A stretch of 64,000 bases of DNA from Perognathus longimembris pacificus (taxonomy: Eukaryota; Chordata; Mammalia; Rodentia; Heteromyidae): positions 59,330,828 to 59,394,827 of the forward strand of contig NC_063172.1 in assembly GCF_023159225.1 (NCBI RefSeq). Direction: 5' to 3'. Positions within the stretch are counted from its first letter, which is position 1. Every line of letters begins with the position of its first letter. Made by a program: the position numbers and the translations under genes. The notes under the pieces are model-generated. The model did not search any database. It was given only the letters and a program-made list of their open reading frames with translations, and was not told where the DNA came from. Below, piece by piece: positions 32,745-46,188 of this stretch.

Positions 32745-33230
32745 ATAAACATTCACACACAGCTTTTTGTGTGTGGATTGAAATTTTCAGCTCATTTTTA
32801 TAAGTAGCATGGAATGTGATTGCTGGGTCACCTGGTAAGAGAATGTTACATTTCATTAATAAATCATCAAGCTCTTCCAAACTGACAGCCATTTTGCGTT
32901 CTGAGGAGCAATGAATGGGAGTTGCTGTTGTTTCCCATTTTTTGCCAGCATTTGGAGTTGTCCGAGTTCTGTGGTTTGGCCATGTTAACAGATGAATAGT
33001 GATATCTCAACGATTTAACTTGGGATTACCCAAAGACATATGATGTTAACTACCTTTGCCTATGGTTACTGTCCATCTATAAGATATTAAGATCTTGTGC
33101 CATCTTTAATTGGGTCATTTATTCTTATACTGCTGAATCTTGTGAATTCTTTGTATAATTTGAAATGCAGTCTTGTCATGTGAGTTTTAATCTATTAGCA
33201 TAGAACATGGAGACGGTCAAGAATGAATAT
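32745..33230. other. unassigned, possible L1 trace
   Basis: Phrases such as 'aagtagcatggaatgtgatt' and 'gctgggtcacctggtaagag' resemble antisense L1 3' ends, but too weakly for a firm call. Confidence 0.35.
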
Positions 33231-33231
33231 C

Positions 33232-33812
33232 AGAGTGCTGGGTATGATAGCTTAAACCTCAATCTTAGCTACCTGGGGGCAAAGATCAGAAGACCATGGT
33301 GCCAGGCCAACTTGGTGAAAAGAAGTTTGGCTGCCTCCATCTCAGTGAGTGCACCCATGGCTGAGTTCAGTGGTATGTGCATGGGAAGCACAAGATAGGA
33401 GAATTACAGTACAGGTCAACCTGAGTGTAAAGTAAGCCATCCCCTCTAAAATAATCAAGGTTAAAAATGCCATCATGATGGTACAAGTGATAGAGGGCCT
33501 GCCTAGCAAACATGAGACCTTGAATTTAATCCCACAACTAAAAAAGAGCAACAACAACAAAAACAAGAGGATAGCTCATGTAATATGAAATGCTAATATT
33601 CTAAAGTACATTTTAAACATTGTTAGCACATTAACATACTAAAATATAAAAATAAAGAATTAAGGTTGGAATCCAGCCCTGGAAGAAAAGTCTGTGAGTC
33701 TCTGTAACCAAAATAACTAACAAAAAGCAAGGTTGGGGCCTTGCCCACGTGGTAGAACACCAGCCAAGCAATCATGGGCCCCCGAGTTTAAACCTTGTAA
33801 AGAAAAATTAAT
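33232..33812 (+). repeat. cluster of old B1/ID/B1-Geo SINEs
   Basis: Two B1-like units (about 33232-33345 and 33346-33450), an ID-like unit (about 33465-33545) and a B1-Geo remnant (about 33664-33812, 'ggtagaacaccagccaag'). All are diverged. Confidence 0.5.
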
Positions 33813-33910
33813 ATATAGTATGCTTGTATCATGTACTGTGTCAAAATATTAGAGTGAAACCCTTCAGTTTGTCTAATTGATTCATTGTGATAAAAAGAAC
33901 CCCACCCCAA

Positions 33911-33990
33911 AAAGGCTGGAGGCACGGTTTTAAAAGTAGAACACTTGACTAACATGCACTAAGGGCTGGGTTCAGTCTCTAGTGTCACAC
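33911..33990 (+). repeat. ID-like SINE monomer
   Basis: 'aggctggaggcacggtttta', 'cactaagggctgggttcagt', 'ctctagtgtcacacac', with a short CA tail. Confidence 0.55.
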
Positions 33991-35986
33991 ACACACACGT
34001 TGAATCCAAGTGATGGAGATGCGCAGCTTCGGAGGGATCCAGGACCCTGGAGTCTGCCATTAGCTCCTCTGCTGGGAGTTGGTTGGTCTAGGAAAGCTGG
34101 ACGCATAAAACTTTGAGGGCTGAACCCACACGCACCCGTGACGCGGACTCCGTACAGTGGGGCTACAGAGGAACCCGTTCACAGTTACAGCCCACATCGA
34201 GCTTTTCAAGGTTCTTTCCTCTGGTTCCTTTCTCCTTTCCACTTTGCTTAAATCCATCGTAATACATAAATTTCCCTAATATCTCACTGTATTCCATTCC
34301 TGAGTCTGGATTACAAGAGCTTGAAGAACACTTAGGCAGGTCTCTCAGATTTCTGTATGCACATGGTGAGAGTTCTGGTAGCTGGGATTTATCTTTCCTT
34401 TCTTTAAGAAAATTTGCAAACTCTCTGAGCTCATCCCCCATCTTTCATTTAGATAACACCCCCTAAATCAACCGAGATGATGGCCTGTCCTATTTAAAAC
34501 TTGAACAGCCAGATTACATGTCTTGCCAGGGAAGCAATTTGTAACCATCCCTGCTCGGAGTGATTTCTCATTCCTAACAGGAATCATTACATATTTTTTA
34601 AGATAGAGAAAAATGTCATATTTTTTTCTAAATAGCAAAGGTTACTTAGGCTTCCAACCTGTATATTTACAGCCATTATTTGGTGGCAGAACTCATGGGG
34701 GTCAATTCCTAAAAAGTGTTTTATAGAAACATTGATGTTTGATATGCTATATTTGAAAAGTGAAGTATCTTTACTGTACCCACGCATTCCTAATGTTTTA
34801 AAACACAGTGTTGCCTTACAGCTACCATCTAATTTTAACAAAAGTTTTGTATGATTTATCAATTTTATAGAACATATTCATTATTGTTGTTGTAAAAATT
34901 ATTTTGTGTGCTTGCTTGTTACTTTTCCCAGAAGATTTTTACTATTTAATTTGTCAGGTAGTACAGAATAATTCATCGGAGCTCATAATGAATATTTACA
35001 ACACCCAACTTGTAGTGCTACTATTTTTATCCCATTGAATTTGTGGCTCTTCCTTATTAAAACCTATAGGGATTTTATGACATTTTGTTAATACATATTT
35101 TATGTTCTCAAATAAATCACCACCTACTTAAACAACACTTTTATAAGTTGTTTTTATAATATGTCAGTAATATAAGTACATAATTGCTTTTGTGAAGATC
35201 ACTTTTAAATCTTGCAATTTGTACAAACTTCTACTTTTTAAATGTCTTCTTGAATTTGTTGTACAATTTTAAATTTTGTAAAAATTACTTTTCTAACCAA
35301 GTGACTGGAGGTCTTATTTGAGTTTTCCCTCAGTTTTCTTGACACCATTTTTTAAGTTTCCATAAGGCAATACTGGGCAGTAGCTCAATAATAAAGCGTG
35401 GTTCTAGGTTCAAGACTCAGCACTGTCTGCCTCAAAACTTCAACAAGATAAACAAATTCAATTTGCATCCATTCCTAGACTTTTAATTACATAAATCACT
35501 TGATTACAACCTGACTCTATGTAAAAATTAACCGAATTTCAAAAATTACTACTGGAAATCATGTCATCTAAGATTATTAATTGGATCAGAAATCTAATTT
35601 CTGTCGACATTAAAGATCCCAAGTGAGTACATAAAATGTAACCATAAATTTAATAAGCACATTCTTTTATAGCATTAAAATTTTACTATTATGGCAAAGA
35701 ATCTTTTCAACAATAAACCCTGAGGGGAAGGTCTTATCCAACTTACTGAGTCAGTATCCATTTTTGGTGTCATGATATCACCACCTACTGGAGGATTAGA
35801 ATTGAAAGGTTTATGTTTGGAAATCCCCACCAGTAACTGTTTATTGAATCTCAGCATTCCTGGACTAGGAATAGTTTTGTGGGTGAAGAGGTCCTAATAC
35901 CTGCCTTTATGCACATAAGAAAATAAATACAGAAGGAACAAGTAGAGTTCAATGGTATGTCCCAAATCATAACACTGACTGGTGTG

Positions 35987-36025
<39 letters not shown>

Positions 36026-36873
36026 ACTTCTGCAGCTAGTTATGTCTAAGACTCTTTCAGGTCTCTCAGTCCTCAGCGATTTGAAGATCAATATCAATTT
36101 TAATAATGGCTAAACCAGTCTTGACATGGTAAAAAAACAAAACTATTTCTATTGATGACTTTCATGCTTCCCTTTCACTGCCTCATTTTTGTTCTAGGAT
36201 AATATTTTGGCAGTACTGTAGTTTGTACCTTGAATTCTCTGCTACTTGACACGCATCTTTGGTTTTAGCTTAGAGTAATTAAGAATGGAATTTCTATTCC
36301 CCTTTTCATGTTTTCTGTGAAGATGGCAGTTGATTGACTTATTTAGTCTAAGTTATCTGATTCTCTTCAGCTCTCTCTTATTTCTTACCTGACATTAAAG
36401 AAAAGAATGAAGCAATTTTTAACCTGATCAACAATTTAAAACACTGTTGAAAATAGTGCCCTCGTAAGTCATTAGTAGTAAACTGATCAAATAAATGATT
36501 GGCCACCAATACAGCAACACTGTAGAGAATACTGCCAGTCTCCTTCCACCCTTGGCAGCACTGGGAACGGAACTCAAGGCTATAGATATATAAATATAGA
36601 TGTGGATGTAGATATAGAAATTCTTTCTCAGACAGCATCTTAGTTTTTCCAGGTTGACCTTAAACTTGTAATGTTGTTTTTTGCTTCAGCCTTCCAAGAA
36701 GGTAGGATTACAAGCACATATTCGACAAAGGGAAATGTTTTTTAAAGATATTTATATGTACCATACTATGCATACTTACCAATAAGCCTGATGTTTAAGG
36801 AAAGGAACTTGTTTCTAATATATATATATATATGCTATCATTACACATGTATAAAAATATTTTTTAATATTAA
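33991..36873. other. unassigned non-coding sequence
   Basis: Contains a weak ID-like remnant at about 35365-35440, (TG)n at 35981-36022 and TA tracts near 36820. No exon or RNA gene recognised. Open frames at 34060-34441 lack support. Confidence 0.4.
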
Positions 36874-37101
36874 GCCAGACATCAGTGGCTCATGCTTGAA
36901 TCCTACTCAGGAGACTGAGACGTGAGGACTGTGGTTCAAAGCAAGCCCAGGCAGGAAAGTCTGTGAGACTCTTATCTCCAATTAACCACCAGAAAACCAG
37001 AAGTAGTACTGTGGCTCAAGTGGTAGAGTGCTACTGTTGGGCTGAAGAGCTCAAGGGCAACACCCAGGCCCAGAGTGTAAGCTCCATGACCAACAAAAAA
37101 A
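36874..37101 (+). repeat. B1-Geo composite SINE
   Basis: 'agccagacatcagtggctca', linker 'tctccaattaaccaccagaa', Geo half 'gtggctcaagtggtagagtg', A-rich tail. Confidence 0.85.
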
Positions 37102-38025
37102 TTAACATTTACAGTAAATATAATACATTAGCATATTCATAGCATTTAATTTGATAAATATGCCTACACTCATAAACAATGTGCACATTTGTTTACACAT
37201 ACCGAAGAAACTATGACAATATGCTTCACATTTTTCTGGCTAAGACACACCGCAGAATAATTTTCCTACCCTACTGGATACACTGGAGGGATTTTAGGGA
37301 CATCTGCATGGAGTTTGGTGAGAGAACTTAAAAAGAAAAAACATGCCTCTTCCTTTATATTACAAGATCAAGTTGGAAACTCAAAGGTGCTCTCATTTCA
37401 TCTCAGAATTTCTGGAGAAAGGTCTGTTTCCTTTCATTTCTCTCCACCCAGCTTTTATTTGTGCCTACTTGTCTCTGGCAGAAATGACTGCGGACTTCCG
37501 TTCCAGTTTCTGGAACTTGGTTTATCTGCTTCACCTTAATCCTAGCTCTATTTTCTAACAGAGAAAACCAGATTGTCTATGCTTGGGGTGACAACAATCT
37601 ATTGATTTGTGCTCAAGGAGCAATTTCTTTGGAATCTCTTTACCAGGGTACAGTCCCCAACAAGGACTAAGAGTCCAAAACTGAGCTCTGTCACTGTCTG
37701 TGCTCTTTGTCTTATCATAATCTGGGGACATTTCTCTAAGTTCTCTAATTCTATGTTCTAATGACTCAGTAAAGGAACTTTGTTAACAATTGGAAGAAAA
37801 GAGACAGTAAGGCCTACATTTTTTAACCATATACTAGCCTGTCTCTTCTGTCTATAAAGTCCATCTTTCTCTAAGAAAAGCCTAACAAAGCATCTAGACA
37901 GATATTTCACAAAATTTTCTGGCCTTTTAGTGGCTGGGGTTCAATATCATTCAACTACTCAAATACCCGTGATATGTACTAATGTTCATTTAACAGTGGA
38001 TAAAAGTGATTCAAAAGTAAGAGGA
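37102..38025. other. unassigned non-coding sequence
   Basis: No supported gene or repeat. Open frames around 37315-37558 are short and unsupported. Confidence 0.35.
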
Positions 38026-38027
38026 GA

Positions 38028-38266
38028 AGGCAGGTGCTGTTGGCTCACACCTGTAATCCTAGCTATGCACGAGGCTGAGATCTGAGGATTGCGGTTCAAA
38101 GTCAAACTATGCAGAAAAGTCTATGAGAATCTGATCTCCAATTAACCACAAAAAGCTGGAAGTGGAGACGTGGCTCAAGTGGAAGAGCATTAACTTTGAG
38201 TATAAAAGCTCAGGGACAGTGCCCAGGCCAAGTTCAAGCCCCCAGACTATTAAAAAAAAAAAAAAG
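38028..38266 (+). repeat. B1-Geo composite SINE
   Basis: Well-kept head ('cacacctgtaatcctagcta'), linker 'tctccaattaaccacaaaaa', A-tail of 13-14 at about 38250-38264. It sits at the 5' edge of an L1 fragment. Confidence 0.85.
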
Positions 38267-38405
38267 AAGAGTGGTATTCAGTTATAAAAAGAATACTTAC
38301 GTTATTTACCAAAAAAAATGGATAGAACTAGCAATTATGGTAAATGAAGTAAGACTGAAAAAGTGAAAAACGCCATGCTCTCATAAGTGAAATTTACTCC
38401 TTAAA
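38267..38405 (+). mobile_element. L1 ORF2 3'-end fragment
   Basis: 'gtggtattcagttataaaaa', 'aatggatagaactagcaatt', 'gtaaatgaagtaagactgaa', decayed late-ORF2 sequence. Confidence 0.6.
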
Positions 38406-38409
38406 AATG

Positions 38410-40512
38410 GATGTGGATGACATTGATCAAGATACATTGTATTCATAAACTCCTTTGTTAAATGGCAACACCTTTGTAAAACTACTTAAAGATATTGAAA
38501 TAAAATATGGAGTAACATAAAAAGTGAAACAGATTGGACTCTCAAAGCCAAATAAAGTGAGAGAGTCTGAAAAAAAAAGAACAGAACAAAGCAAGTTATT
38601 GAAATAATGAAGCAAGAGAAGGGTGAGTTTGATTATATATAAAAATGAAATGCCATAATGCAATTCATTTGCACAACTAATATAAGCTAAGAAACTGGTA
38701 GAAATAGAATTTTAAAACTATGCTTGAGTGAAGGTACCAGCTGGTTCTTTTGTTAACATCTCTTTAGACCAAATTAATTCATTACCTAGGTCGAAGTGGA
38801 AGGCAAAAACTTAGGAAAGAAAACCAGACAAGGCTTCTGTTTTTCATTAGTATAAAAGGTAACAAAATAGATACACAGGAATAATACTGAGGTTATTCAA
38901 CGTTGCACCTGCTGTTTTCTTGGCCAAAGTGAGAGTCAAATGGCAGCAGTTCTAAACCAGTCTCATTCAATTTCAAAGCCCAGATACCTTATTAAAGTCA
39001 AAAATAAACTGAAGGAAGTATCTCAAGTCATTTGAGAGCTCTTTCTCTCTCTCTCTTTCTCTCTCATCCTCCCTCCCTGTCTTTCTCTCCTTAGATCTAT
39101 GCTTTGCTTTGACAATGGAGGGTAATTCACAGGATTCTAGAACGTAGAAGGGTAGGGGCCTGACCTAATAATCAGAGGTGTGAAGAGAGATTTTGTTTAT
39201 AGTCTTCTTGTTACTCATAGCTGTAAAGGAGTCTTAAGAGGCTAGGAGTCTAGGAGGCTTAAGAAACAAAAGAAAGAAAAAAAAATCAGAGATTTCCAAA
39301 GAGAAATTTGAGGAATAGCCTGTTTGAAATTCCCCAACACATCAATCAATAAAATCAAAATGCAGTTTTGTTAGATGGTTTAGATTTTGTTTTTTAAACT
39401 TTGTTTCCCAGGGTGTTAAGAAATGAAGAAACAAAGGCAGCCAATTGCATCCGTTTTTAGGCAAATGAAAGTAACCATTTGTATAAAATAATCAGAATAG
39501 TAAGATGTTTATCCCTTTAATTGTGCCCATTTTGTATGATCCTGTACTTATGAAGATTTTTGTGTTTAACAAACAGGTCAGGAATTTGAATCTCGAGTTA
39601 CCCCTGGAAGCTGTGGGCGATTGCGCCCTCTTGTGGACACTTGTCACATTGCACATCTTTTGGGGTTTTTGTGTGTGTGATGTTTTTTTCTCCTTGGCCA
39701 AAAGGTACTTTGTAAAGCCAAGAATAGTCAGAAAGTAATCTTAATAAAAAAACAGGTTCCTAAAAAAATCTTTGCATGATCAAAACTGCATGTGAGATAA
39801 CTACATTTATGTGAGATAACTATATCTATATTCAGCAGAATTCTGAGCATTTACGGGGGAAAAAAAGAGCAAGTGAGGCATGATACACCACTTGCCTATA
39901 AACTCAGCTACTCAGAGGCTGAGAATGGAGAATTATTTAAACCCAGGAGTTCATGACCTGTGTAAGAAATATAGTGATAACTCACCTCAAATAATAATAA
40001 TGATCATGATAATGAATAATAACAACAACCTAATAACAGTCTTCAGTAAGCAGTAAATCCCCAAAGATGGCTCATTTATAATTGTTTTGTAAAATATTTG
40101 TTCTGAGTGATAAAAGATGAAACATTTGAATTTGACAGCTACATAGGAGAAATGTGATCCTCACCTTAGAATAGCCTGGCACCATAGAGACCACAAAGAA
40201 AATGTGTGTAAAATGGTGATATTCCAATAAACACTGTGAACCCGACATGCTGAGCCCTTCCTGGTATCTTGCAAATATTTAGCAGGAGAAATTTGTGGAT
40301 CCTTTGATGGAAAATAGTGATAATCCTGAGTTCTTTGTTCCTGTGTGATTTGTGGAGCTGCTACAGACGTTGTGATAGATGTTGTTACCCCAAAATTCTT
40401 AAGATCAAAATATCTTGTCTCCAAGATGCTAGCATTCAAAAGTAGAGACTTTGGGAGGTAATCTTATCCCTGTTCAGGAAATCATTAGTGTTCTTATTAG
40501 AAAAAGCAGGAG

Positions 40513-40595
<83 letters not shown>

Positions 40596-41475
40596 AGTCG
40601 CAAGTGGGCCCTTGCCAGAACTACGCAAACCTGGCATCCTGATGCTTCATTTTTAGCCTCCAGAACTGGCATGAGAACAAATATAAACATCTGTGCACTA
40701 AGCTTCTTGGTCTATGGCACTTTGTTATGGCAGATAACTGATACAATAACTCTAGAGCATCCACTGAAAAATAGGGACTTTAATGGTTAATGGCAGTCTT
40801 TTAAGATCAAGTATTTGGTCAACAAAAACACTGAGAGAAGTTATGCCAATAATTTATTCCCCAATTTGAAAGTCCCTCCACTCAGTTTTATTGGGTAATT
40901 TTAACAAATGTACCATCTGGGGTTGGTTGAGAAGATCTTGTCTCCACCACCCCTCTTTATTCTCTTGTGGTAGGAACGCCCTTCTGGCACAGACTCATTT
41001 CACTGGGGTCCATTCTCCCCACTGTAACTGGATCCCTCCACCTTCTGATATTCTATTCGTCTACCTGTTTATCTAGGGGCCTTCCCAGGGCAAGGGCTTT
41101 ATGCTGGTCACATCAATTGGCAAGCTGGGAAGTCCTTGTGTGAGCAACTTGTCACTGAGATCAGATACCTGGACTTGAAAATGGACCAGTCCTGACTTTA
41201 TTTTCCATAGATGCCTCACTCCTATTTCTCCAAGCTGGGTATCTAAGTGTTCCCACTTGCCCAGCTCTCTCATCCATACTTAGAAATGTCAGACTTCAAA
41301 TTTAACTCTTCTAGGAAATGGATGTCGCTATCTTGCTATTGATTCATCTTGCATTTTCCTGATAATTAATGACATTAAGAACTTTTCATATGTTTATTGA
41401 TGATCCATCAATTGATGATGCACTGATATGAGATGTCTTTCAAAATTTTTGCCTACTAAATTGGCTCCTCAGTAA
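38410..41475. other. unassigned sequence with simple repeats and a B1
   Basis: Includes a B1-like head at about 39871-39990 ('aactcagctactcagaggct'), AAT/ATA-rich sequence to 40030, and a long (CT)n at 40517-40592. No gene seen. Confidence 0.5.
40517..40592. repeat. (CT)n microsatellite
   Basis: About 38 uninterrupted CT units. It makes long artificial Ser-Leu and Arg-Glu frames. Confidence 0.97.
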
Positions 41476-41668
41476 TCTAATGGGGCTTGAACTTCTGGCC
41501 TGGATTCAATTCCTTAGCTTTTGCACTCAAAGTTAGCACTCTACCATTGAGCTACACCTCTACTACCACATTCATTGTCGTTGATTAGAGATAAGAGCCC
41601 TGTCTGGCTTCAGATTGCAATCCTCAAATCTCAGCCTCCTGGGATTACAATCATGAGTCCCCTGACAA
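41476..41668 (-). repeat. B1-Geo composite SINE
   Basis: Complement, with Geo half 'atggggcttgaacttctggc' and B1 head 'ctcagcctcctgggattaca'. Confidence 0.75.
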
Positions 41669-41890
41669 TTACAATTCTTTAAAATGATTATTGTTTTCTC
41701 TATTTTGGATGGAGAAACTAAAGCTTTACTTAAGATTAAACAACTATTAAGTCACAGGCTAGGACTTGAGATTCTTTCCTTAAATGTTTGGTTTTGCACA
41801 TGATACTACGTGAGGGGTCAAGACAATGAAATGAAGTGCTATGTATGTATAAAAAGCCTCTAAATCACCAAGGTGTTAAGGAAGAATTCG

Positions 41891-42119
41891 AGCTGGGTGC
41901 AGTGGCTCACACCTGTAATCCTAGCTACTAAGGAGGCTGAGATCTGAGAATTACAGTTCGAAGCCAGCCTGGGCAGAAAAGTCCCCATGAAACTCATATA
42001 TTCAATTAAACACTCAAAAACTGCAAGTGGTGCTGTGGCTCAAGTTGTAGAGTGGTAATATTGAGCCCAAAGAGGCTCAGGGAGAACACCCAGGCCCCGA
42101 GTTCAAGGCCTACAACCCA
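41891..42119 (+). repeat. B1-Geo composite SINE
   Basis: 'gctgggtgcagtggctcaca', 'cctgtaatcctagctactaa', Geo half to 'cgagttcaaggcctacaac'. It continues without break into the purine tract. Confidence 0.88.
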
Positions 42120-42417
42120 AAAAGAAGGAGGAGGAAGAGGAGGAAGAAGGAAAAGGAGAAGGAGAATGAGGAGAAGGAGGAGGAGGAGGAGGAAGAAGAA
42201 GAAAGAGAAGGAGAGGAGAAGGAGGAGGAACAGGAGGAAGAGGAGGAGGAGGAGGAGGAGGAGGAGGAGGAGGAGGAGGAGGAGGAGGAGGAGGAGAGAA
42301 GGAGAAGAGGAAGAGGAAGAGGAAGAAGAAGAAGAAGAAGAAGAAGAAGAAGAAGAAGAAGAAGAAGAAGAAGAAGAAGAAGAAGAAGAAGAAGAAGAAG
42401 AAGAAGAAGAAGAAGAA
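42120..42417. repeat. (GGA)n/(GAA)n purine tract grown from a SINE tail
   Basis: About 298 bases, almost all A/G (isolated T near 42168 and C near 42231): GGA-rich first, then about 30 GAA units. It accounts for the apparent poly-Glu, poly-Arg and poly-Leu frames. Confidence 0.95.
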
Positions 42418-42419
42418 TC

Positions 42420-44829
42420 CAGCCTTTAAAATCAGGAATAAGGCTCAGAAATTGTAAGCAGTAAATGGGTTTGAGGACCCCTTGGTCTGAGATGAGGTAC
42501 ATTTTGAAAACAGACTTTAAGAAAACAACAACAACAAAAAAAGAGTGTGCCATTAATATCTGTTCTTACTTATATGTAACACAAGAACAATTCAAGGTTT
42601 TTTTTACATTTCTCAAAGTACCCACCTCACATTTTGTGGTCATATTAGCAATATTGGAAAATCTATATAACCAAGTTTTTCTCAGTTAACGTGATCACCA
42701 TCTTTGAGCATGTAAAGAATCTTTGGAATCAATCATTTGTGAACATAGATGCTTTAGTATGTTACTTCATGGTTTCTCTAAAACTACTAAACTCCAGACA
42801 TGAAATAGGTACTCTCTGGTCCATTCTGATTGTTCCAGAAATGATGATTTGATTTTCTGGTGACTATCAAACATTTCAAAATTAAACTGGACTCCTAGGA
42901 TTCCAGTTTCGGGGCTCCTTAAATTGAAAATAACACCTTCTGATATTGTGAAGCTCATTCATCTTTAAGTGTAGAGGCTAACTCCCTCTATTCTAGTAAT
43001 GTTAAGTTTTCTTGGCATTATCTATAATCCTTAACAATAAGAGCACAAAGTTATAAAAGAAATTTACATAATGGCTTAACAGCATCTATCTTAAGGCCAC
43101 AAACCACTCTGGTACATCTGAGTTGTAGCCATGAAAAAACAAATTATCTTTAGGAAACTTGGTTGGAGGATGTGTTTACAAATGTAACTTGTTAACTTAC
43201 AAATAATGAAAACCATCCCAGCCTCTCTGACTCCTCCCCAGAGCAAAGAAACTAAGAACTTTCTTAAGCATGTCCATTCCCAGCCTAGAAAACTCATAAT
43301 AACATTTCAGTTACAAATGGACTGGAGTAATAGGTCAATCAAAGCTCAGTAAGTCAGAGGTAGATAAGAATTGTTGTAAAAACAAGATATCGAGACTCAA
43401 GGTTTAAAGGAACTGTTCACAGAGTCAGAGACAGAAAATACTTCCATAAACAATAACCTGGCCCATTTGAGAAGAAGCCCTGACTCTAGTCTCTCCTCCA
43501 TCCCATACATTATTGATCTTGTTCGCAGCCTTACATCCTTACCCAGTAGCACCTCAAACGTTACGCTTGCTGTCCTCTGACTGCTAGTTTTACACTCCCT
43601 AACTCATCTAATAATGATCATTTCTCATTGCAAAATACAGTCTCAAAAAAAAAATTCTCTCCAAACAAACAAAAAAAACCCAGTGTTGTGTTTGGTTGTT
43701 TTTTCCCACCAGTTTCTGGAAATAAAGCTACATTCCTTTGCATTGCATTTGTGATCCTTCCTGATCCTTTTCGCTCCTCCAATCAAGGCAGATCTTTTCA
43801 CCATTCCTCAAACATTCCCACACAGTCTTTCCATTGAACCTTTGTCACTATCTCCACTGCCTTGACGTGACGGGGATCACCCTCATCTCTTGTACCCAAG
43901 ACACGCTCTGTTCTAGCCCATTATTCCTCAAACACAATTCATTTCTCCATCTTTGTTCCCATCGTTCTTTTCTATAGTAGCACATTGAACTTTAGCGTTT
44001 GACAGGCATTATGTGGTACATACGATGAGATTCAGAGAATCCAAACAAAAACTTGATTATTCATCTTTGAATCCCCCATAGCATACAAAACATTTCTTCA
44101 GGTAGTTTTTTTTATTTAAAAATATTTTTGCTGTTAAAGTTAAAGCTTTTATACTTAATGATTTTTTTTTTTTTACAACTGTGTAATCAAATAGTAAAGC
44201 CAACCATCCTCATTCACGTACAAATCCCGTGTAAAGTCTTTCTGCCGACGGGCTTGGAGAGGAGTAATTTTATCTAACCAGAGGGACACATTTCTGTTTA
44301 TGCACCATAGTCAGTGAATAGATTGCTAGGAAATTCCATTGGTCACTACAGAAGAAGTAATAGAATGAAGAGCCAAAGGCAGGAACTAAGACTACAGGGA
44401 CAGTAAGTTACTGCTGAAAATGCTCAAGAGAGACACCAAGGGCTAAAGAGCCAAGAGTTCAACACCCAGTGTTCCAGATAAACAGCTGGGTTTGGGAAGT
44501 TGGTGCTCTGAGGCCCAGGAAATATGCCTCAGCCTTCAACACTGAGCGTGATGAGCCTCCAACTTCAAAAGCCTGGAGTTCAAAAACTATAATTTGTGGG
44601 ACTCATAGTCAAAAGCCTTTGGTTATGGAAGACCCATTGGTGGGTCTCTGGAACGCAAGGCAATCAGCACGAAGAGAGCTGACACTTTGTGTATCCAAGA
44701 TTTCTACCCTCACAGAGCAAAAGGAGCCCTTACTAACTGTTTACCACATTAAACAATCCAGAGACACCAGATAACAATAAAATGGAGACAATAACAATAA
44801 AACAGAAAAAATGTCTTATACAAAATTAA
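42420..44829. other. unassigned non-coding sequence
   Basis: No supported gene. Weak Geo-like remnant at about 44420-44475. The 101-codon frame at 44469-44774 has no supporting features. Confidence 0.35.
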
Positions 44830-45112
44830 CTTGTATCTGGGCACCAGCTCATTCCTATAATCCCAGCCACTGAGAAGCTGAGATCTGAAGATTGCAGTTC
44901 AAAGCCAGCTGGCAGATTAAGTCCATCCGAATATTATCTCCAAGTAACCACCAAAAAGCTGGCAGTAGAGCTGTGCGTGTGGCTCAAGAGGTAGAATGAT
45001 AGCCTGGCACACAAAAGCTCAGGGACAGCATCCAGGCCCTGAGCTCAAGCTTCAGGAACAGCACACGCACGTGCGTGTGTGCACACACACAGGCACACAC
45101 ACACACACCCTA
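44830..45112 (+). repeat. B1-Geo composite SINE with (CA)n tail
   Basis: Head 'gggcaccagctcattcctat', linker 'ctccaagtaaccaccaaaaa', Geo half, then GCACACGC/(CA)n at 45062-45112 in place of an A-tail. Confidence 0.8.
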
Positions 45113-46170
45113 AATAAACAAATAAACCTATACGCAAAGTTGTATCATTATATAGGGAAATTGCCTCAAGAAGATGGAAAGGATTTACCAAAAGGTCACA
45201 TTGGAATTAATAAGCCTGTACGATGAATGTGTTTATTACCTATAAAGATGGAAAGGAAAGTCCATTCAAAGGAACTGGTAGTGAAGTACAGAATGATGTG
45301 TTACATTTACAAATCGATGAGTGACTTGCGACAGCTTAAGTACATGGGGCAGAATTGAGGAGACACTGAACAAATAAAGTCAATACATGAGGAAATGCTT
45401 CATATTCCATCACAGGTTGTCTTCCACCCCCCGCCCCCTCCCCTAGGTGGTGGGGTTAGGTAGAGAAACACCATGATGAACTTTGTGCTTTTGAACAAGT
45501 AATGGCAGAGGCAGAATGGAAGTACAGAGAGCGAGTGGGAGATGGGTATGAGGGATGCCTTCAAAATTATACAAATATACTGGAGGGACATTTGGAAGAA
45601 ATCCAAAGATTTGGTAAACAATAATCTGTAAAGATAAAGGCAATTGAAAATGACTATGATTTCTAGCTGAAATTAGATGATACAATAAATGACAAGATGG
45701 AAGAGCAACTGTTCTGTACAAGATAAATGGAGGTTTGGGTCTAAGACATAATGTTTTGGCAATATCCAGATGGAAATATCAGGTGAAGGGACAATGAAAA
45801 ATGTTGGTCTGAAGTAATGGAAAACACAACCTGGGTACTAGAAAAATAGATTGGTCCATCTTAGACACAATCAACCACATGTTTTGCAGATTCTATATTT
45901 GAAAATTTGCTTAGTTGTAGGCAAATTTATTGGTCATTCCCAAGCAATACTTGTGTTTTTGTTGTCACTCAAAGATGGCACAGAGATGCAAACATGTTTC
46001 CAGCTGAAGTCACTCAAGGTAACACACTGATTTTGTTTTCATTTTTGGCTCTTATAAACAGTCCTTTTCTTCTTCTTTTTCACATGTTTATGCTTTTCTT
46101 TGGTGGAATTTTTGCTGATTGTTCTTGAGCTTTACTTTGAGCTTTCATTTCTGTAGGGTTTTTTGTTTTG
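45113..46170. other. unassigned non-coding sequence
   Basis: No gene or recognisable repeat. Confidence 0.35.
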
Positions 46171-46188
46171 TATTGTTATTGGCTTTTT

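Noticed and set aside
40436..40790. Ser-Leu and Arg-Glu repeat frames
   Set aside because: Products of the (CT)n microsatellite.
42052..42553. Long poly-Glu/Arg and poly-Leu/Ser frames
   Set aside because: They are translations of the GGA/GAA simple repeat on both strands.
44469..44774. 101-codon open frame
   Set aside because: No recognised domain, no promoter or splice signals, within repeat-rich intergenic DNA.
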